Assembly (NCBI GenBank): GCA_964496075.1
Contig: CAZBXB010000001.1
Location: forward strand, 1 to 45,074
Length of the DNA: 45,074 bases
Direction: 5' to 3'
From: UBA1372 sp964496075
Lineage (GTDB): Bacteria > Patescibacteriota > Microgenomatia > UBA12405
Position numbers and translations under genes: made by a program. Of the stretch, positions 31,098-38,570 are shown piece by piece (position 1 is the stretch's first letter; every line of letters begins with the position of its first letter). The notes below the pieces were generated by a model. The model was given only the letters and a program-made list of their open reading frames with translations, was not told the origin of the DNA and ran no database searches.

Positions 31098-31355
31098 ATG
31101 ATTTCAAGCAATACAACTCAAATAAAACTTAATTTGCCAAGTGTACTAAAAGTGCAGTTGGAGGAAATAGCCAAATCTTTTGGATTTACTGTATCGGCTT
31201 ATTTGAGACACTTGGTATTGATGGATGTGGGAGAAAAGAAATATCCCACATTTAAAGTATCAGAGAAAACTGAGGATATAACAAGAAAAGCGTTTAAGGA
31301 TAATAAATGGGTTGAGGTTGATGATATATCTGATTATTTTAAAAGTCTGAAATAA
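31098..31355 (+). CDS. ribbon-helix-helix antitoxin
   Basis: 85 aa from the ATG 6 nt after the -10. The earlier upstream ATG would add about 30 residues without homology. NTTQIKLNLPSVLKVQLEEIAKSFGFTVSAYLRHLVL is a typical ribbon-helix-helix DNA-binding domain, and the acidic C-terminus should wrap the toxin. It precedes the RelE/ParE-type toxin by 7 nt, and the pair is probably autoregulated. Confidence 0.8.
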   Translation: MISSNTTQIKLNLPSVLKVQLEEIAKSFGFTVSAYLRHLVLMDVGEKKYPTFKVSEKTEDITRKAFKDNKWVEVDDISDYFKSLK

Positions 31356-31362
31356 GAGTTAG

Positions 31363-31635
31363 ATGAAAATTAAATTTTCCAAAGTATTTGAAAATAAACT
31401 TAAGAAACTTGGGAAAAGAGATAAAAAATTACTTGAAAAGATTGAGAAGAAAATCGGATTTTTTAGTAATAATGTTAACCATCCATCTTTGAGATTACAT
31501 AAATTAGAATCGACAATTGAAAATTTGTGGAGTGTTTCGATCGATAGAAAAATGAGAATGATTTTTGTTTGGGATGAAAATGAAAACGTGGTGTATTTTA
31601 CTGATATAGGTAGTCATGAGCAGGTGTATAGGTAG
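31363..31635 (+). CDS. RelE/ParE-superfamily toxin
   Basis: 90 aa. KIKFSKVFENKLKKLGKRDKKLLEKI, then LRLHKLEST and SIDRKMRMIFVWDENENVVYFTDIGSHEQVYR match the small toxin fold that cleaves mRNA at the ribosome (RelE/YafQ) or inhibits gyrase (ParE). Coupled to the RHH antitoxin. Which target it has is not clear from sequence. Confidence 0.8.
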   Translation: MKIKFSKVFENKLKKLGKRDKKLLEKIEKKIGFFSNNVNHPSLRLHKLESTIENLWSVSIDRKMRMIFVWDENENVVYFTDIGSHEQVYR

Positions 31636-31636
31636 A

Positions 31637-34204
31637 TTAGCCTTTTTTTGATTTAAGGATATAAAAAAGAGTTGGGATAAGCAAAAAGAAGCCAAGAAAT
31701 TCTAGAAGTTGTGGCCAAAAAAGTATATAGATAATTTGGTTATTAAGATTTTCAATGTTCCAACCGTTGGCCCAGTTGTTGATAAGTGTGTGATCTTTTA
31801 AAAAGATTGGTTTAAGGCCGTTGAAGTAGAGAGCTAACCAACCTTTGTCAAAAGATTGAGGAAGAACAAGATGGGTGTTTTGGTTGGGTTCTTCAAGTTT
31901 TATTTGATAGAGGAAAATACTAGATTTGCTTGATAGATATTGTTTGGCTTGAGGTGGGGGAAGTTGTGACTGTTGAACTTGAGCAGTATAAAGTTGAATT
32001 TGGCTGATCTGGTTGACAGTATTGAACTGATTGAAGGAGGGACTTCTGATCTGGATAGATAAGGAGCTTTTATAAGAGTCGGTGGTGTAAGCGGGAAGAA
32101 AATACTGTTGAGTGATCCAATTTTGCGAATCAGGGAGCTTGTTAAAGACATATTTATTAGTTTGGTTAAAAGCGGAAATGGTTAAAGGGTGTCCAGTTAT
32201 ATTTTTATAAGTAATTTTTAGGATATTGGCTTTGGTGAGATCAATATTATTAAGATGCCACTGTTGACAATTTGGATTATCCTGAGAAACAAGCTGAAGA
32301 TAATTGTCAGTGTAACCAGCATTAGAGAATCCAGAGCTGATTTTTTGGCTTAGGCATGGTGTTGGGTTTAGTTCTATTAGGTTTTGACTAATAGCCTGGC
32401 CTGACGAACTGTAAGATTCACCCTTGATGGTGTTATCAATGGTGTTGGTTAGATAAGGTACAGTTTTAAAGTTAGTTTGATAGACAGTAATTTTGTCGAG
32501 TTGAACGACTGGCTTAAGTGTGTTAAGAGATTTGAGCATTTGGTCGGTTTTTATAGCTTGAATGGCATAGTTTTTTTCACTAGGAAAATAGACATTATTG
32601 TCGAATATAATGTACTGGATATCGTATTGAGATAATATTTGATTGAAGAGATCTATATCCTGTTTTTGGAGAGCATCATTTAGTTGCCAATAATAATGTT
32701 CGTTTTTTAGATTCCACACATCGAAAGCACGATCTAAAATTGGCTGTTCTATACCATACCAAAGAAAACCAGAGCCATTATAGTTCCAATTGTAGAAGGT
32801 CCAACCCCAAAAGGAACCCTGGGGTAGATTCATGATTCGGCCGGTTTTTGGTTGGGTTTTAAAGAAATTGATGAGATTGGCGTATTGCCTTGGTAATTTC
32901 TGGCGAGTTTGTGAATAAAAATAGTCTCCGGAAAAAGAAGGTAGAGAAAAGATAATAACAAGTAAGGCTGTAAGGATGGAAAAAATGGGCGTGATCTTTC
33001 TAGTTTGGTATTTCAGTTTTTTAAAGAGATTGGTGATAGAAACAAGACCTAAAGGTAATCCGAGTGAAAAAATAAATGAGGTGGGAACAATAAATTTAGT
33101 AAAAGGTGAACGAAAGACTTGATCGAGAAAAGGAGATGATCTTAAAATTTGGTTGATCCAAGAAAAGGGTGGAGTGGCGGACATAAGAGCAATGGTTGTC
33201 AGAGCTAATATTATTTTTAGCCAAGTATATTTGGAAAAAATTATCCCGATAATGGCAATAAAACCTAATAAGTAACCAATTAAGAGAATATAATGATTTT
33301 GGAAGTAGGAAACCCAGGGAGCCATAAGAAGAGTAGTAGAGTTGCTGTAGTCGTAGTAGTAACCTCTTAATAAAAGAAAATCGGCCAAAGTACCTCTTTT
33401 AAGATTTCGCATAAAGGTTTCTTGGGAAGCCATGAGATTGCCGAAGCTTTGAGTAGTGTTGTTGATATTGCCAGAAATAAGGTAATAGAGAAAAGGAAGA
33501 AGCCAAAAGGAGTTAATTAAAAATATTGTTGTCAATATTTTTAGGGAATTTTCAATTTTCAATTTACAATTTACAAAATATGAAATAAGAATGGTTGCAA
33601 TACATAAAATGTAGACAATAAAATTAGTTTGGACGTAGAAACTGGGAGTAGCTAGAAGGTTTAGCCAAAATAGGCTTTTAAGATTTTTTTTGGTGGGTTT
33701 TTTCAAATAGGCTAGGAGTGAGGAAATTAGCCAAGGAAAGAAGCCCCATAGGGTAGAAAAGGGTTCGAAAGCGACGTAAAAATTTTGGATGGTGCCAAAG
33801 TTGAGAAGATAAAAAAGACTACCAACAAAACATGGGAAAGGAGTTAGTTTGATATGTTTATTTAGGAGACGTAAGAGGCCAAAAGAGCCGATGGTAAGCA
33901 TGGCAAAATGCCATAGGTAGCGAATAAGAGAAACTGGCAGAAATAGGGTGAGAGGTAAAATGATAATTTGCCTAATGAGATCAGAGGCATGAGCCATGCC
34001 GGCAACCAAACCTAAACCTTGGTATTCCTGCCAAGCAGAAAATAGTGATCTTTTAATGTTGATCCAGATATTTAATTCAGGAACTAGGTTATCCCAACCG
34101 AGAAGATAAGTGTCAGGGATATAGTTTTTAATAAATAGGACAAATAAGACAAAGACTAAGATTATTTGGTGCCAATGTTTTTTGACAAATTTGTTGATGA
34201 CCAC
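31637..34204 (-). CDS. large multispanning membrane protein, glycosyltransferase-like
   Basis: 855 aa. Roughly twelve hydrophobic helices fill the N-terminal half (LFVLFIKNYIPDTYLLGWDNLVPELN at the start), and a large periplasmic/extracellular region and a final TM helix follow. The layout resembles GT-C-type or DUF3367-like lipid-linked sugar transferases. The aspartate in the first loop (WDN) is where GT-C enzymes keep a catalytic acid, but no firm signature is present. A family A repeat at 33545-33577 adds VNCKLKIEN-type residues. GTG start; TAAAAT ends 5 nt before it. Convergent with the toxin gene. Confidence 0.6.
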   Translation of the reverse strand: MVINKFVKKHWHQIILVFVLFVLFIKNYIPDTYLLGWDNLVPELNIWINIKRSLFSAWQEYQGLGLVAGMAHASDLIRQIIILPLTLFLPVSLIRYLWHFAMLTIGSFGLLRLLNKHIKLTPFPCFVGSLFYLLNFGTIQNFYVAFEPFSTLWGFFPWLISSLLAYLKKPTKKNLKSLFWLNLLATPSFYVQTNFIVYILCIATILISYFVNCKLKIENSLKILTTIFLINSFWLLPFLYYLISGNINNTTQSFGNLMASQETFMRNLKRGTLADFLLLRGYYYDYSNSTTLLMAPWVSYFQNHYILLIGYLLGFIAIIGIIFSKYTWLKIILALTTIALMSATPPFSWINQILRSSPFLDQVFRSPFTKFIVPTSFIFSLGLPLGLVSITNLFKKLKYQTRKITPIFSILTALLVIIFSLPSFSGDYFYSQTRQKLPRQYANLINFFKTQPKTGRIMNLPQGSFWGWTFYNWNYNGSGFLWYGIEQPILDRAFDVWNLKNEHYYWQLNDALQKQDIDLFNQILSQYDIQYIIFDNNVYFPSEKNYAIQAIKTDQMLKSLNTLKPVVQLDKITVYQTNFKTVPYLTNTIDNTIKGESYSSSGQAISQNLIELNPTPCLSQKISSGFSNAGYTDNYLQLVSQDNPNCQQWHLNNIDLTKANILKITYKNITGHPLTISAFNQTNKYVFNKLPDSQNWITQQYFLPAYTTDSYKSSLSIQIRSPSFNQFNTVNQISQIQLYTAQVQQSQLPPPQAKQYLSSKSSIFLYQIKLEEPNQNTHLVLPQSFDKGWLALYFNGLKPIFLKDHTLINNWANGWNIENLNNQIIYILFWPQLLEFLGFFLLIPTLFYILKSKKG
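33545..33577. repeat. family A AT-rich repeat inside the membrane protein gene
   Basis: AATTTTCAATTTTCAATTTA followed by CAATTTAC. On the minus strand it encodes CKLKIEN-type residues within a hydrophobic region. Confidence 0.75.
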
Positions 34205-34228
34205 AATATATTTTAACTTAAAGAGAAA

Positions 34229-35122
34229 TTAGTTTAGTGATGGAAGATAGGAAAGGGTAGTGTTCGAAGCGTTATCGTTATTAATACCTCTTAAAATGAT
34301 CCAAAGTTGATTTATAAGTGAGTTGGGCAAAAGACCAATGACAATGATTTGAGCAATGTTTAGAATAACAGCCTTAGGTGATGGCATATATCCATTTTTT
34401 ATAGCGTTTAACCGGCTTTGAAGTGTTAATCTGAAAGTTAATTTGGGGTTGGTGTGAGAGAGACTGTTGGGACGATGACGATAGAGTAAGACATCTTGAT
34501 TAAGATTTTTAAGTTGGCCGAAATTTAACAACCTGAACATAAGGTCAACATCTTCGGCTGAAGATTTACTTTTAGAGTACCAGGAAAAATCTTTTGGTAA
34601 TAAATTTTTTCTGATCATAATACTTGGTTGTTGAATAGGAACAGCCCAGAAAATCATATCTTTGGTTTTTGAGGCGGTGGTGGGAAATACTTTATTGCCA
34701 ATAACAATATTTTTCTCATCGATAACGATACATTGACCACCGACAGCCACACACTTAGGGTGGTTTTGAAGATATTTGACTTGCTTTTCTAGACGATAGG
34801 GTAGAGCAATATCATCTGAATCCATTTTGGCGATAAGCTGTCCCTTGGCCTGAGAAATACCGATATTGGTAGACAAACTCACACCTAAATTGATTTTATT
34901 TTTGATAAATTTAATCCTTTTGTCATTTTTAACAAATTGAGAAACTATTTTTCTGGAGGTATCTGTAGAAGCGTCGTCGATGATGATTAGTTCAAAGTTT
35001 TTGTAGCTTTGAGCAAGGATGCTTTCAATTGCTTGAGACAGGAAAGGGGCGGAGTTGAAGACTGGCATGATTACCGAAACTAGTGGCCCACCAAAGGCGG
35101 GTAAAGTTGTGGATTTATTCAT
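34229..35122 (-). CDS. family 2 glycosyltransferase
   Basis: 297 aa. Starts PLVSVIMPVFNSAPFLSQAIESILAQSYKNFELIIIDDASTD, the GT-A nucleotide-sugar fold; a later MDSDDIA gives the DxD metal site, and SSAEDVDLMFRLL is the acceptor-side ED motif. A hydrophobic segment near the C-terminus may bind the membrane. It lies 24 nt upstream of the large membrane protein in transcription order, so both probably act in one surface-glycan pathway. Confidence 0.88.
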   Translation of the reverse strand: MNKSTTLPAFGGPLVSVIMPVFNSAPFLSQAIESILAQSYKNFELIIIDDASTDTSRKIVSQFVKNDKRIKFIKNKINLGVSLSTNIGISQAKGQLIAKMDSDDIALPYRLEKQVKYLQNHPKCVAVGGQCIVIDEKNIVIGNKVFPTTASKTKDMIFWAVPIQQPSIMIRKNLLPKDFSWYSKSKSSAEDVDLMFRLLNFGQLKNLNQDVLLYRHRPNSLSHTNPKLTFRLTLQSRLNAIKNGYMPSPKAVILNIAQIIVIGLLPNSLINQLWIILRGINNDNASNTTLSYLPSLN

Positions 35123-35216
35123 AAGCGTATTCGTCCTTGTGGGAACTCATCAGTACGGTGCTTTTATAACCGTAGTACGCTAATCTCTTTCTTCTTTCTT
35201 TTCCTTGTGTTTGTTT

Positions 35217-35254
35217 TGGCAGGTCCTCCCCGGGCGGGGAGAACCTGCTTGAAA
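35217..35254 (-). terminator. strong hairpin after the lipoprotein gene
   Basis: GGTTCTCCCC and GGGGAGGACC on the minus strand pair (with G-U) around a GCCC loop, about 20 nt downstream of the lipoprotein stop. There is no U-tract, so termination strength is uncertain. Confidence 0.5.
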
Positions 35255-35274
35255 TATCAAGTAGCCGAGGATGG

Positions 35275-35922
35275 CTATTTGACTGGATCGCCGTGGATGG
35301 TGGTCTCGTGGTACTGAATGGAATCGGGCGAGCAGCCGTGAGCGCGAACGAGAGTTTCTCTCATTGCAGCAATAGCTTGTGAAAGCGAGTAACCGCTGTC
35401 TGCATTGAGTTCGAATCCCATACCGTCCCAGGCCGTAAACCTGATCCGACTGCCTCCAGACGGTGCCTGATGATAGACGATGACGCATCCGTTTTGAGAT
35501 TTGAAATCGTGATCGTGAGCGGCATACATATTGCTGACGAAAATTTCGCCAGTGTTGTATGACTGATCCCAGATCATTCCTCCACCCAATGGGAAGCGGT
35601 CGTCGTATCGGGTAGCATTTCCGAAATCATCAAGAGTCCCATTAAGAGGCTCGTTGATGTTGACTTCGGTGGCCTGGGAGGCCTGTTCGGAGTTTTCCTG
35701 TGGGACGGTGGTGTCCTGCGGAGCCTGCGTCGGGGCGACAGTCGCGAGTACGACGGGGTCTTTGGTGGGGCATGCATAGAACACAGTACCCACTTTAACC
35801 TGAGCCGGGATCGGGTCAACGTCGCATTTTTCAGCGATTTTCTCCGTAACTGGTGTATTACACCCAGTTAGAAGGACAACAACGGACAACAACAGAGCAA
35901 CAACAACAAACTTTTTAGCCAT
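35275..35922 (-). CDS. putative lipoprotein in a G+C-rich foreign-looking segment
   Basis: 215 aa from ATG 35922, chosen because a GGAGG lies 7 nt upstream and a lipoprotein signal follows (KKFVVVALLLSVVVLLTGC, lipobox LTGC). The upstream in-frame extension has no support. A Thr/Gln/Pro-rich linker leads to a C-terminal domain with QNGCVIVYHQAPSGG and RAHGCSPDS, whose Cys could pair. Not recognised. G+C is 37 of 60 in 35281-35340, versus about 35% in ordinary genes of this window. Strong SD use differs from neighbours. It may be transferred DNA or a chimeric join. Confidence 0.75.
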   Translation of the reverse strand: MAKKFVVVALLLSVVVLLTGCNTPVTEKIAEKCDVDPIPAQVKVGTVFYACPTKDPVVLATVAPTQAPQDTTVPQENSEQASQATEVNINEPLNGTLDDFGNATRYDDRFPLGGGMIWDQSYNTGEIFVSNMYAAHDHDFKSQNGCVIVYHQAPSGGSRIRFTAWDGMGFELNADSGYSLSQAIAAMRETLVRAHGCSPDSIQYHETTIHGDPVK

Positions 35923-36240
35923 GATACTGCCTCCATACTGAAAATATTGACCGGTCAAAGTCATTGATTTGAAAGAGAGCCGCACCTCTCTTGATTGTTT
36001 GGTTTATTACATTGCGGTACACCTTACTAAATACCTAAAAGATATTCACTGAGGTGGACCGCATAACCAAAAAGAGGGGATTGGATTCTTTTCAAAAGCC
36101 AACACAAGATACACAAGTTTTAGAAAGTAAGAAAGAGATTGTTAAAGAACATCAGTTTGATTGTCCCAAAAGCATTATTTGGTAAATCAAAGCTGATATA
36201 TGTTAATTTGATGGGTGAAACCCATCAAAGGATAATTGAC
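35923..36240 (-). other. long structured leader upstream of the lipoprotein
   Basis: No ORF of note. It contains TTGACCGGTCAA (35947-35958), a perfect 12-bp palindrome just before the lipoprotein SD. A hairpin with arms GCGGTACACCT (36014-36024) and AGGTGGACCGC (36052-36062) pairs 10 of 11, with an internal AATATC/GGTATT helix. A hairpin TTGATGGGT-GAA-ACCCATCAA sits at 36209-36229. Confidence 0.6.
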
Positions 36241-36252
36241 AAAGCTTGTCAA
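36236..36252. promoter_or_regulatory. palindrome TTGACA-AAGC-TTGTCAA (possible operator)
   Basis: Inverted repeat nested in a wider dyad AAAGG...CCTTT (36229-36263). Both half-sites resemble -35 hexamers, but no -10 lies at the right distance on either strand. A protein-binding site is one option, an RNA hairpin another. Confidence 0.4.
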
Positions 36253-36264
36253 CTAACCTTTGAG

Positions 36265-36436
36265 GGGATAAAAACTAAAAAAGGCCAGGGTAAATGTTGA
36301 TTTAAACAGTGTCCTGGCCTTAAATTTTTAAGTTGCGTTAGTGAACAAAAGAGAACAGGAGCAGGGGGTAAGAGGAGCCACCCAACCCCACGTCTCTCTT
36401 CTGATCACTAACATTAGTTGTTAAATGTGCTTATTA
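36265..36436 (-). ncRNA. candidate structured small RNA with its own promoter and terminator
   Basis: From a predicted +1 near 36436, the minus strand forms a 17-bp helix with one mismatch: arms at 36395-36412 and 36337-36354 (GTTAGTGA/TCACTAAC continuing as CAGAAGAGA/TCTCTTTTG), closing a 40-nt loop rich in G and C runs. It is followed by AAGGCCAGG...CCTGGCCTTTTTT, a Rho-independent terminator. No match to SRP, 6S, tmRNA or RNase P hallmarks was seen by eye. A distinct transcript of about 170 nt is predicted. Confidence 0.6.
36276..36322 (-). terminator. Rho-independent terminator of the candidate RNA
   Basis: Arms AAGGCCAGG and CCTGGCCTT separated by 23-24 nt, followed on the minus strand by TTTTTTAGTTTTT. 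The plus strand has a weaker T-run, so orientation favours minus. Confidence 0.6.
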
Positions 36437-36442
36437 TCCTAT

Positions 36443-36470
36443 ATTATATAACAGGTAGTTATATTGTCAA
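36443..36470 (-). promoter_or_regulatory. consensus sigma70 promoter for the candidate RNA
   Basis: Minus strand TTGACA (36465-36470), 16-nt spacer, TATAAT (36443-36448). It is embedded in an inverted repeat TATCCTATA/TATAGGATA that spans it. Nearly consensus at both boxes. Confidence 0.7.
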
Positions 36471-36507
36471 GTTATAGGATAGTACGATGTAAATTATGTC
36501 TAAAGGT

Positions 36508-36541
36508 GCGGTATAGGGGAAACGAGCAGGATCCCCATACG
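36508..36541. other. hairpin next to the assembly gap
   Basis: GTATAGGGG and CCCCATAC pair with one bulge around a 13-nt loop. Part of the structured, gene-free segment. No assignment. Confidence 0.5.
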
Positions 36542-36578
36542 GATAATAATATAGGATGTATGGCGGTCTGTCAAGTGT

Positions 36579-36588
36579 NNNNNNNNNN
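36579..36588. other. assembly gap (10 N)
   Basis: Ten N's at the right end of the G+C-rich, structure-rich segment. The join to the following toxin-antitoxin region is therefore not proven by sequence. Confidence 0.9.
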
Positions 36589-36641
36589 AGTAAGATAGCA
36601 TCTATGGTGTAGCGGGCAATTAGTAAATGATAAATAATTAT

Positions 36642-36670
36642 TTGACAAAGTACTTCCTTTAAGGTATCTT
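36642..36670 (+). promoter_or_regulatory. promoter of the second toxin-antitoxin/NYN operon
   Basis: TTGACA (36642-36647), a 17-nt spacer, TATCTT (36665-36670). ATG at 36680 would leave a leader of only a few nt. Confidence 0.6.
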
Positions 36671-36679
36671 ATTAGTACT

Positions 36680-36937
36680 ATGATAAGCAATAGTTTTGGT
36701 ATAAAACAGTTTCAAACAAATTTACCTTCATTGGCAAATAAAATTGCCCAGATTGGGGGACATTATTTGGTGACTAAAAGGGGTAAACCTGTTTTTATGG
36801 CAATACCTTTTGAAGATTATCAGGAAATAGAAGATATAGTGACTGAAGCTAATTCAGCTAGACTGGCAAAGGATATAAAAAAAGGTAGAGAGGAATTTGT
36901 AAATGGAAAGACAAAAAAGTTGGAAGATGTAATGTAA
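36680..36937 (+). CDS. Phd/YefM-type antitoxin
   Basis: 85 aa. FGIKQFQTNLPSLANKIAQIGGHYLVTKRGKPVFMAIPFEDYQEIED is the typical Phd/YefM DNA-binding domain; the acidic/charged C-terminus would neutralise the toxin. Followed after 10 nt by the RelE-type toxin. Confidence 0.88.
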   Translation: MISNSFGIKQFQTNLPSLANKIAQIGGHYLVTKRGKPVFMAIPFEDYQEIEDIVTEANSARLAKDIKKGREEFVNGKTKKLEDVM

Positions 36938-36947
36938 AATTAAGAAG

Positions 36948-37211
36948 ATGGATGAATACGAAATAGGATTAACGAGCAAGGCGGAAAAAGATTTAAAGAA
37001 ACTTTCAAAACAGCTTAGGGAGAGAATAGTACCAAAGATATTGGCTCTAAAAAACGATAGGTATCCTCAACACTATAAGCATTTGGTTGGTAATAAAATG
37101 GCAATGTATAGATTAAGAATAGGTGACTATAGGGTGATTTATGATGTATACGGTAAACAAAAAATAGTGCTTATATATAGAATTGGTCATAGAAAAGATA
37201 TTTATAGATAG
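36948..37211 (+). CDS. RelE/ParE-family toxin
   Basis: 87 aa. YEIGLTSKAEKDLKKLSKQLRERIVPKILAL, then KMAMYRLRIGDYRVIYDVYGKQKIVLIYRIGHRKDIYR: the RelE fold with the conserved R(L/I)R.GDYRV motif and C-terminal HR..Y. Probably a ribosome-dependent mRNA endoribonuclease. In an operon with the Phd/YefM antitoxin and a NYN nuclease gene. Confidence 0.9.
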   Translation: MDEYEIGLTSKAEKDLKKLSKQLRERIVPKILALKNDRYPQHYKHLVGNKMAMYRLRIGDYRVIYDVYGKQKIVLIYRIGHRKDIYR

Positions 37212-37231
37212 GAGTTGTGCTTAAATAGAAT

Positions 37232-37732
37232 ATGGTAAAAAACAAAAAAGATAAGATAGTTTATGCTTTTATTGATAGCCAAAATTTGAATCTAGGGATA
37301 TTGGATCAAGGCTGGAAGCTGGATTTTGCCAGGTTTAGAAAGTATTTAGGGCAAAAATATAAAGTTACTAAAGCGTTTTTGTTTATTGGATATATAGCTG
37401 AAAACGAAGATCTTTATAAGTTTTTGAAAAAGTCGGGATTTAAGCTAATTTTTAAACAGACCGTAATGGATAATATGGGAAAAGCGAAAGGGAACGTGGA
37501 TGCTGAACTAGTGCTTTGGTCGGCAAGAATTGAATATGATAATTATAATAGAGCTGTAATTGTGTCAGGTGATGGTGATTTTGGTTGTTTAGTTAAGTTT
37601 CTGATAAAAGAAAAAAAGTTAGATAGAGTATTGATACCAAATCAAAGAAAGTATTCTAAATTATTGTCATCTTACAGGAAATATCTGAATTTTATGAATG
37701 ACTTGAGGGCTAAGTTGGAATACAAAAAATAG
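37232..37732 (+). CDS. NYN-domain (LabA/DUF88-like) putative ribonuclease
   Basis: 166 aa single-domain protein. Acidic metal-site residues appear in AFIDSQNLN (Asp15, Asn18), NVDAELVLW and SGDGDFGCLVKFL, the three signature blocks of PIN-like NYN nucleases. No fused LOTUS/OST domain is present. Starts 20 nt after the RelE toxin, so it may be part of the same stress-response transcript. RNA target unknown. Confidence 0.85.
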   Translation: MVKNKKDKIVYAFIDSQNLNLGILDQGWKLDFARFRKYLGQKYKVTKAFLFIGYIAENEDLYKFLKKSGFKLIFKQTVMDNMGKAKGNVDAELVLWSARIEYDNYNRAVIVSGDGDFGCLVKFLIKEKKLDRVLIPNQRKYSKLLSSYRKYLNFMNDLRAKLEYKK

Positions 37733-37735
37733 GCA

Positions 37736-37792
37736 AAAAAAAATGGGAGTGTTGCTTGCAGTATTGCTCTGCAACCTTCCCTCCCTGGTGAT
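37736..37792 (-). ncRNA. small RNA candidate or strong terminator
   Basis: Minus-strand transcript predicted from +1 near 37792. Outer stem GGGAG/CTCCC (37781-37785 with 37745-37749), inner TTGCAG/CTGCAA (arms 37756-37761 and 37769-37774), then nine T's. An extended -10 TGC-TATACT (37799-37804) precedes it, identical over 13 nt to the rplJ promoter. It could simply terminate the LPDTG gene just upstream; the promoter argues for a separate 57-nt RNA. Confidence 0.5.
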
Positions 37793-37818
37793 TGAGATAG
37801 TATAGCATAAACCTAAAC

Positions 37819-38439
37819 TTAATAGCCTCTAGAGTGTTTTCTAAAGAATATTGACATGGCTAGCATTGAGCTTGAAATAAGGGAACCTACTAGAATTTGA
37901 TCACCAATACCAGTATCCGGAAGTTGCTTGGGTTGCTCAACTGTAGCAACACCTTCAGCGGTCCAGAAAGCAGATGTATCGGAATCGTAGGCACCTGATT
38001 CAGCTTTACCGTCAACGAAGTTGACCCATTCTTTAAGAGAAACAGAAACGGCGCTATTGACTTTGACTCTGATAACAGTATCTTGCTGTTCGCCAGGTTT
38101 TAGCTCAGGAATAGACCAACCGATACCTTGATTTTCAAAAACTGAACCATCTCTACCAAAGATGTAATCTAGAGAAGAGGGAAGTTTGTCTTTGATTTGA
38201 ATCCAGGTTAAGTTGCGATTACCGGTGTTTTTGATAGTAACTCTAAACTCGAATTGGTCACCGGGTTTGAAAATGAAATCTGAAGAGCTGTAATTATCTT
38301 TCCAGACAGCTTGGTCTAAGCCTTTGATGGCTTTATCAACCACCAATTGATTAACTTCTTCGGTTTCGTAATTGGCTTTAGCAGGACTAGCTAAAAGTAA
38401 ACTAGCTAATATAGCTAAAGATAGGATTATTTTTTTCAT
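37819..38439 (-). CDS. LPDTG-anchored surface protein with DUF11-like domain
   Basis: 206 aa. A Sec signal peptide (KKIILSLAILASLLLASPAKA, 2-22) is followed by a DUF11/CARDB-like beta domain: FKPGDQFEFRVTIKNTGNRNLTWIQIKDKLPSSLDYI. The C-terminus has LPDTG (173-177), a hydrophobic segment and a basic tail RKHSRGY, a sortase-type sorting signal. It implies a sortase elsewhere in the genome. TATTCT ends 5 nt before the ATG. Confidence 0.85.
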   Translation of the reverse strand: MKKIILSLAILASLLLASPAKANYETEEVNQLVVDKAIKGLDQAVWKDNYSSSDFIFKPGDQFEFRVTIKNTGNRNLTWIQIKDKLPSSLDYIFGRDGSVFENQGIGWSIPELKPGEQQDTVIRVKVNSAVSVSLKEWVNFVDGKAESGAYDSDTSAFWTAEGVATVEQPKQLPDTGIGDQILVGSLISSSMLAMSIFFRKHSRGY

Positions 38440-38570
38440 TTTATAGAATAAAAATTATTATGGGGTAGTTTATCACGAAAAAAGCTTATGTCAACTGCCT
38501 TAATCTTTTCATCATATTTTCTTAAGGATCGGTGTAGTCTTCGTCAACAAGACCTTTCAAAAATACGATT

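Noticed and set aside
35180..35488. 102-aa ORF overlapping the lipoprotein gene
   Set aside because: It overlaps the lipoprotein in another frame and lacks homology; the lipoprotein has the signal peptide and the ribosome binding site.
36265..36436. Identification as SRP, 6S, tmRNA or RNase P RNA
   Set aside because: None of the family hallmarks (the GGAAG-loop helix, the tRNA-like end, GAGGAAAGTCC) is visible; kept as an unknown.
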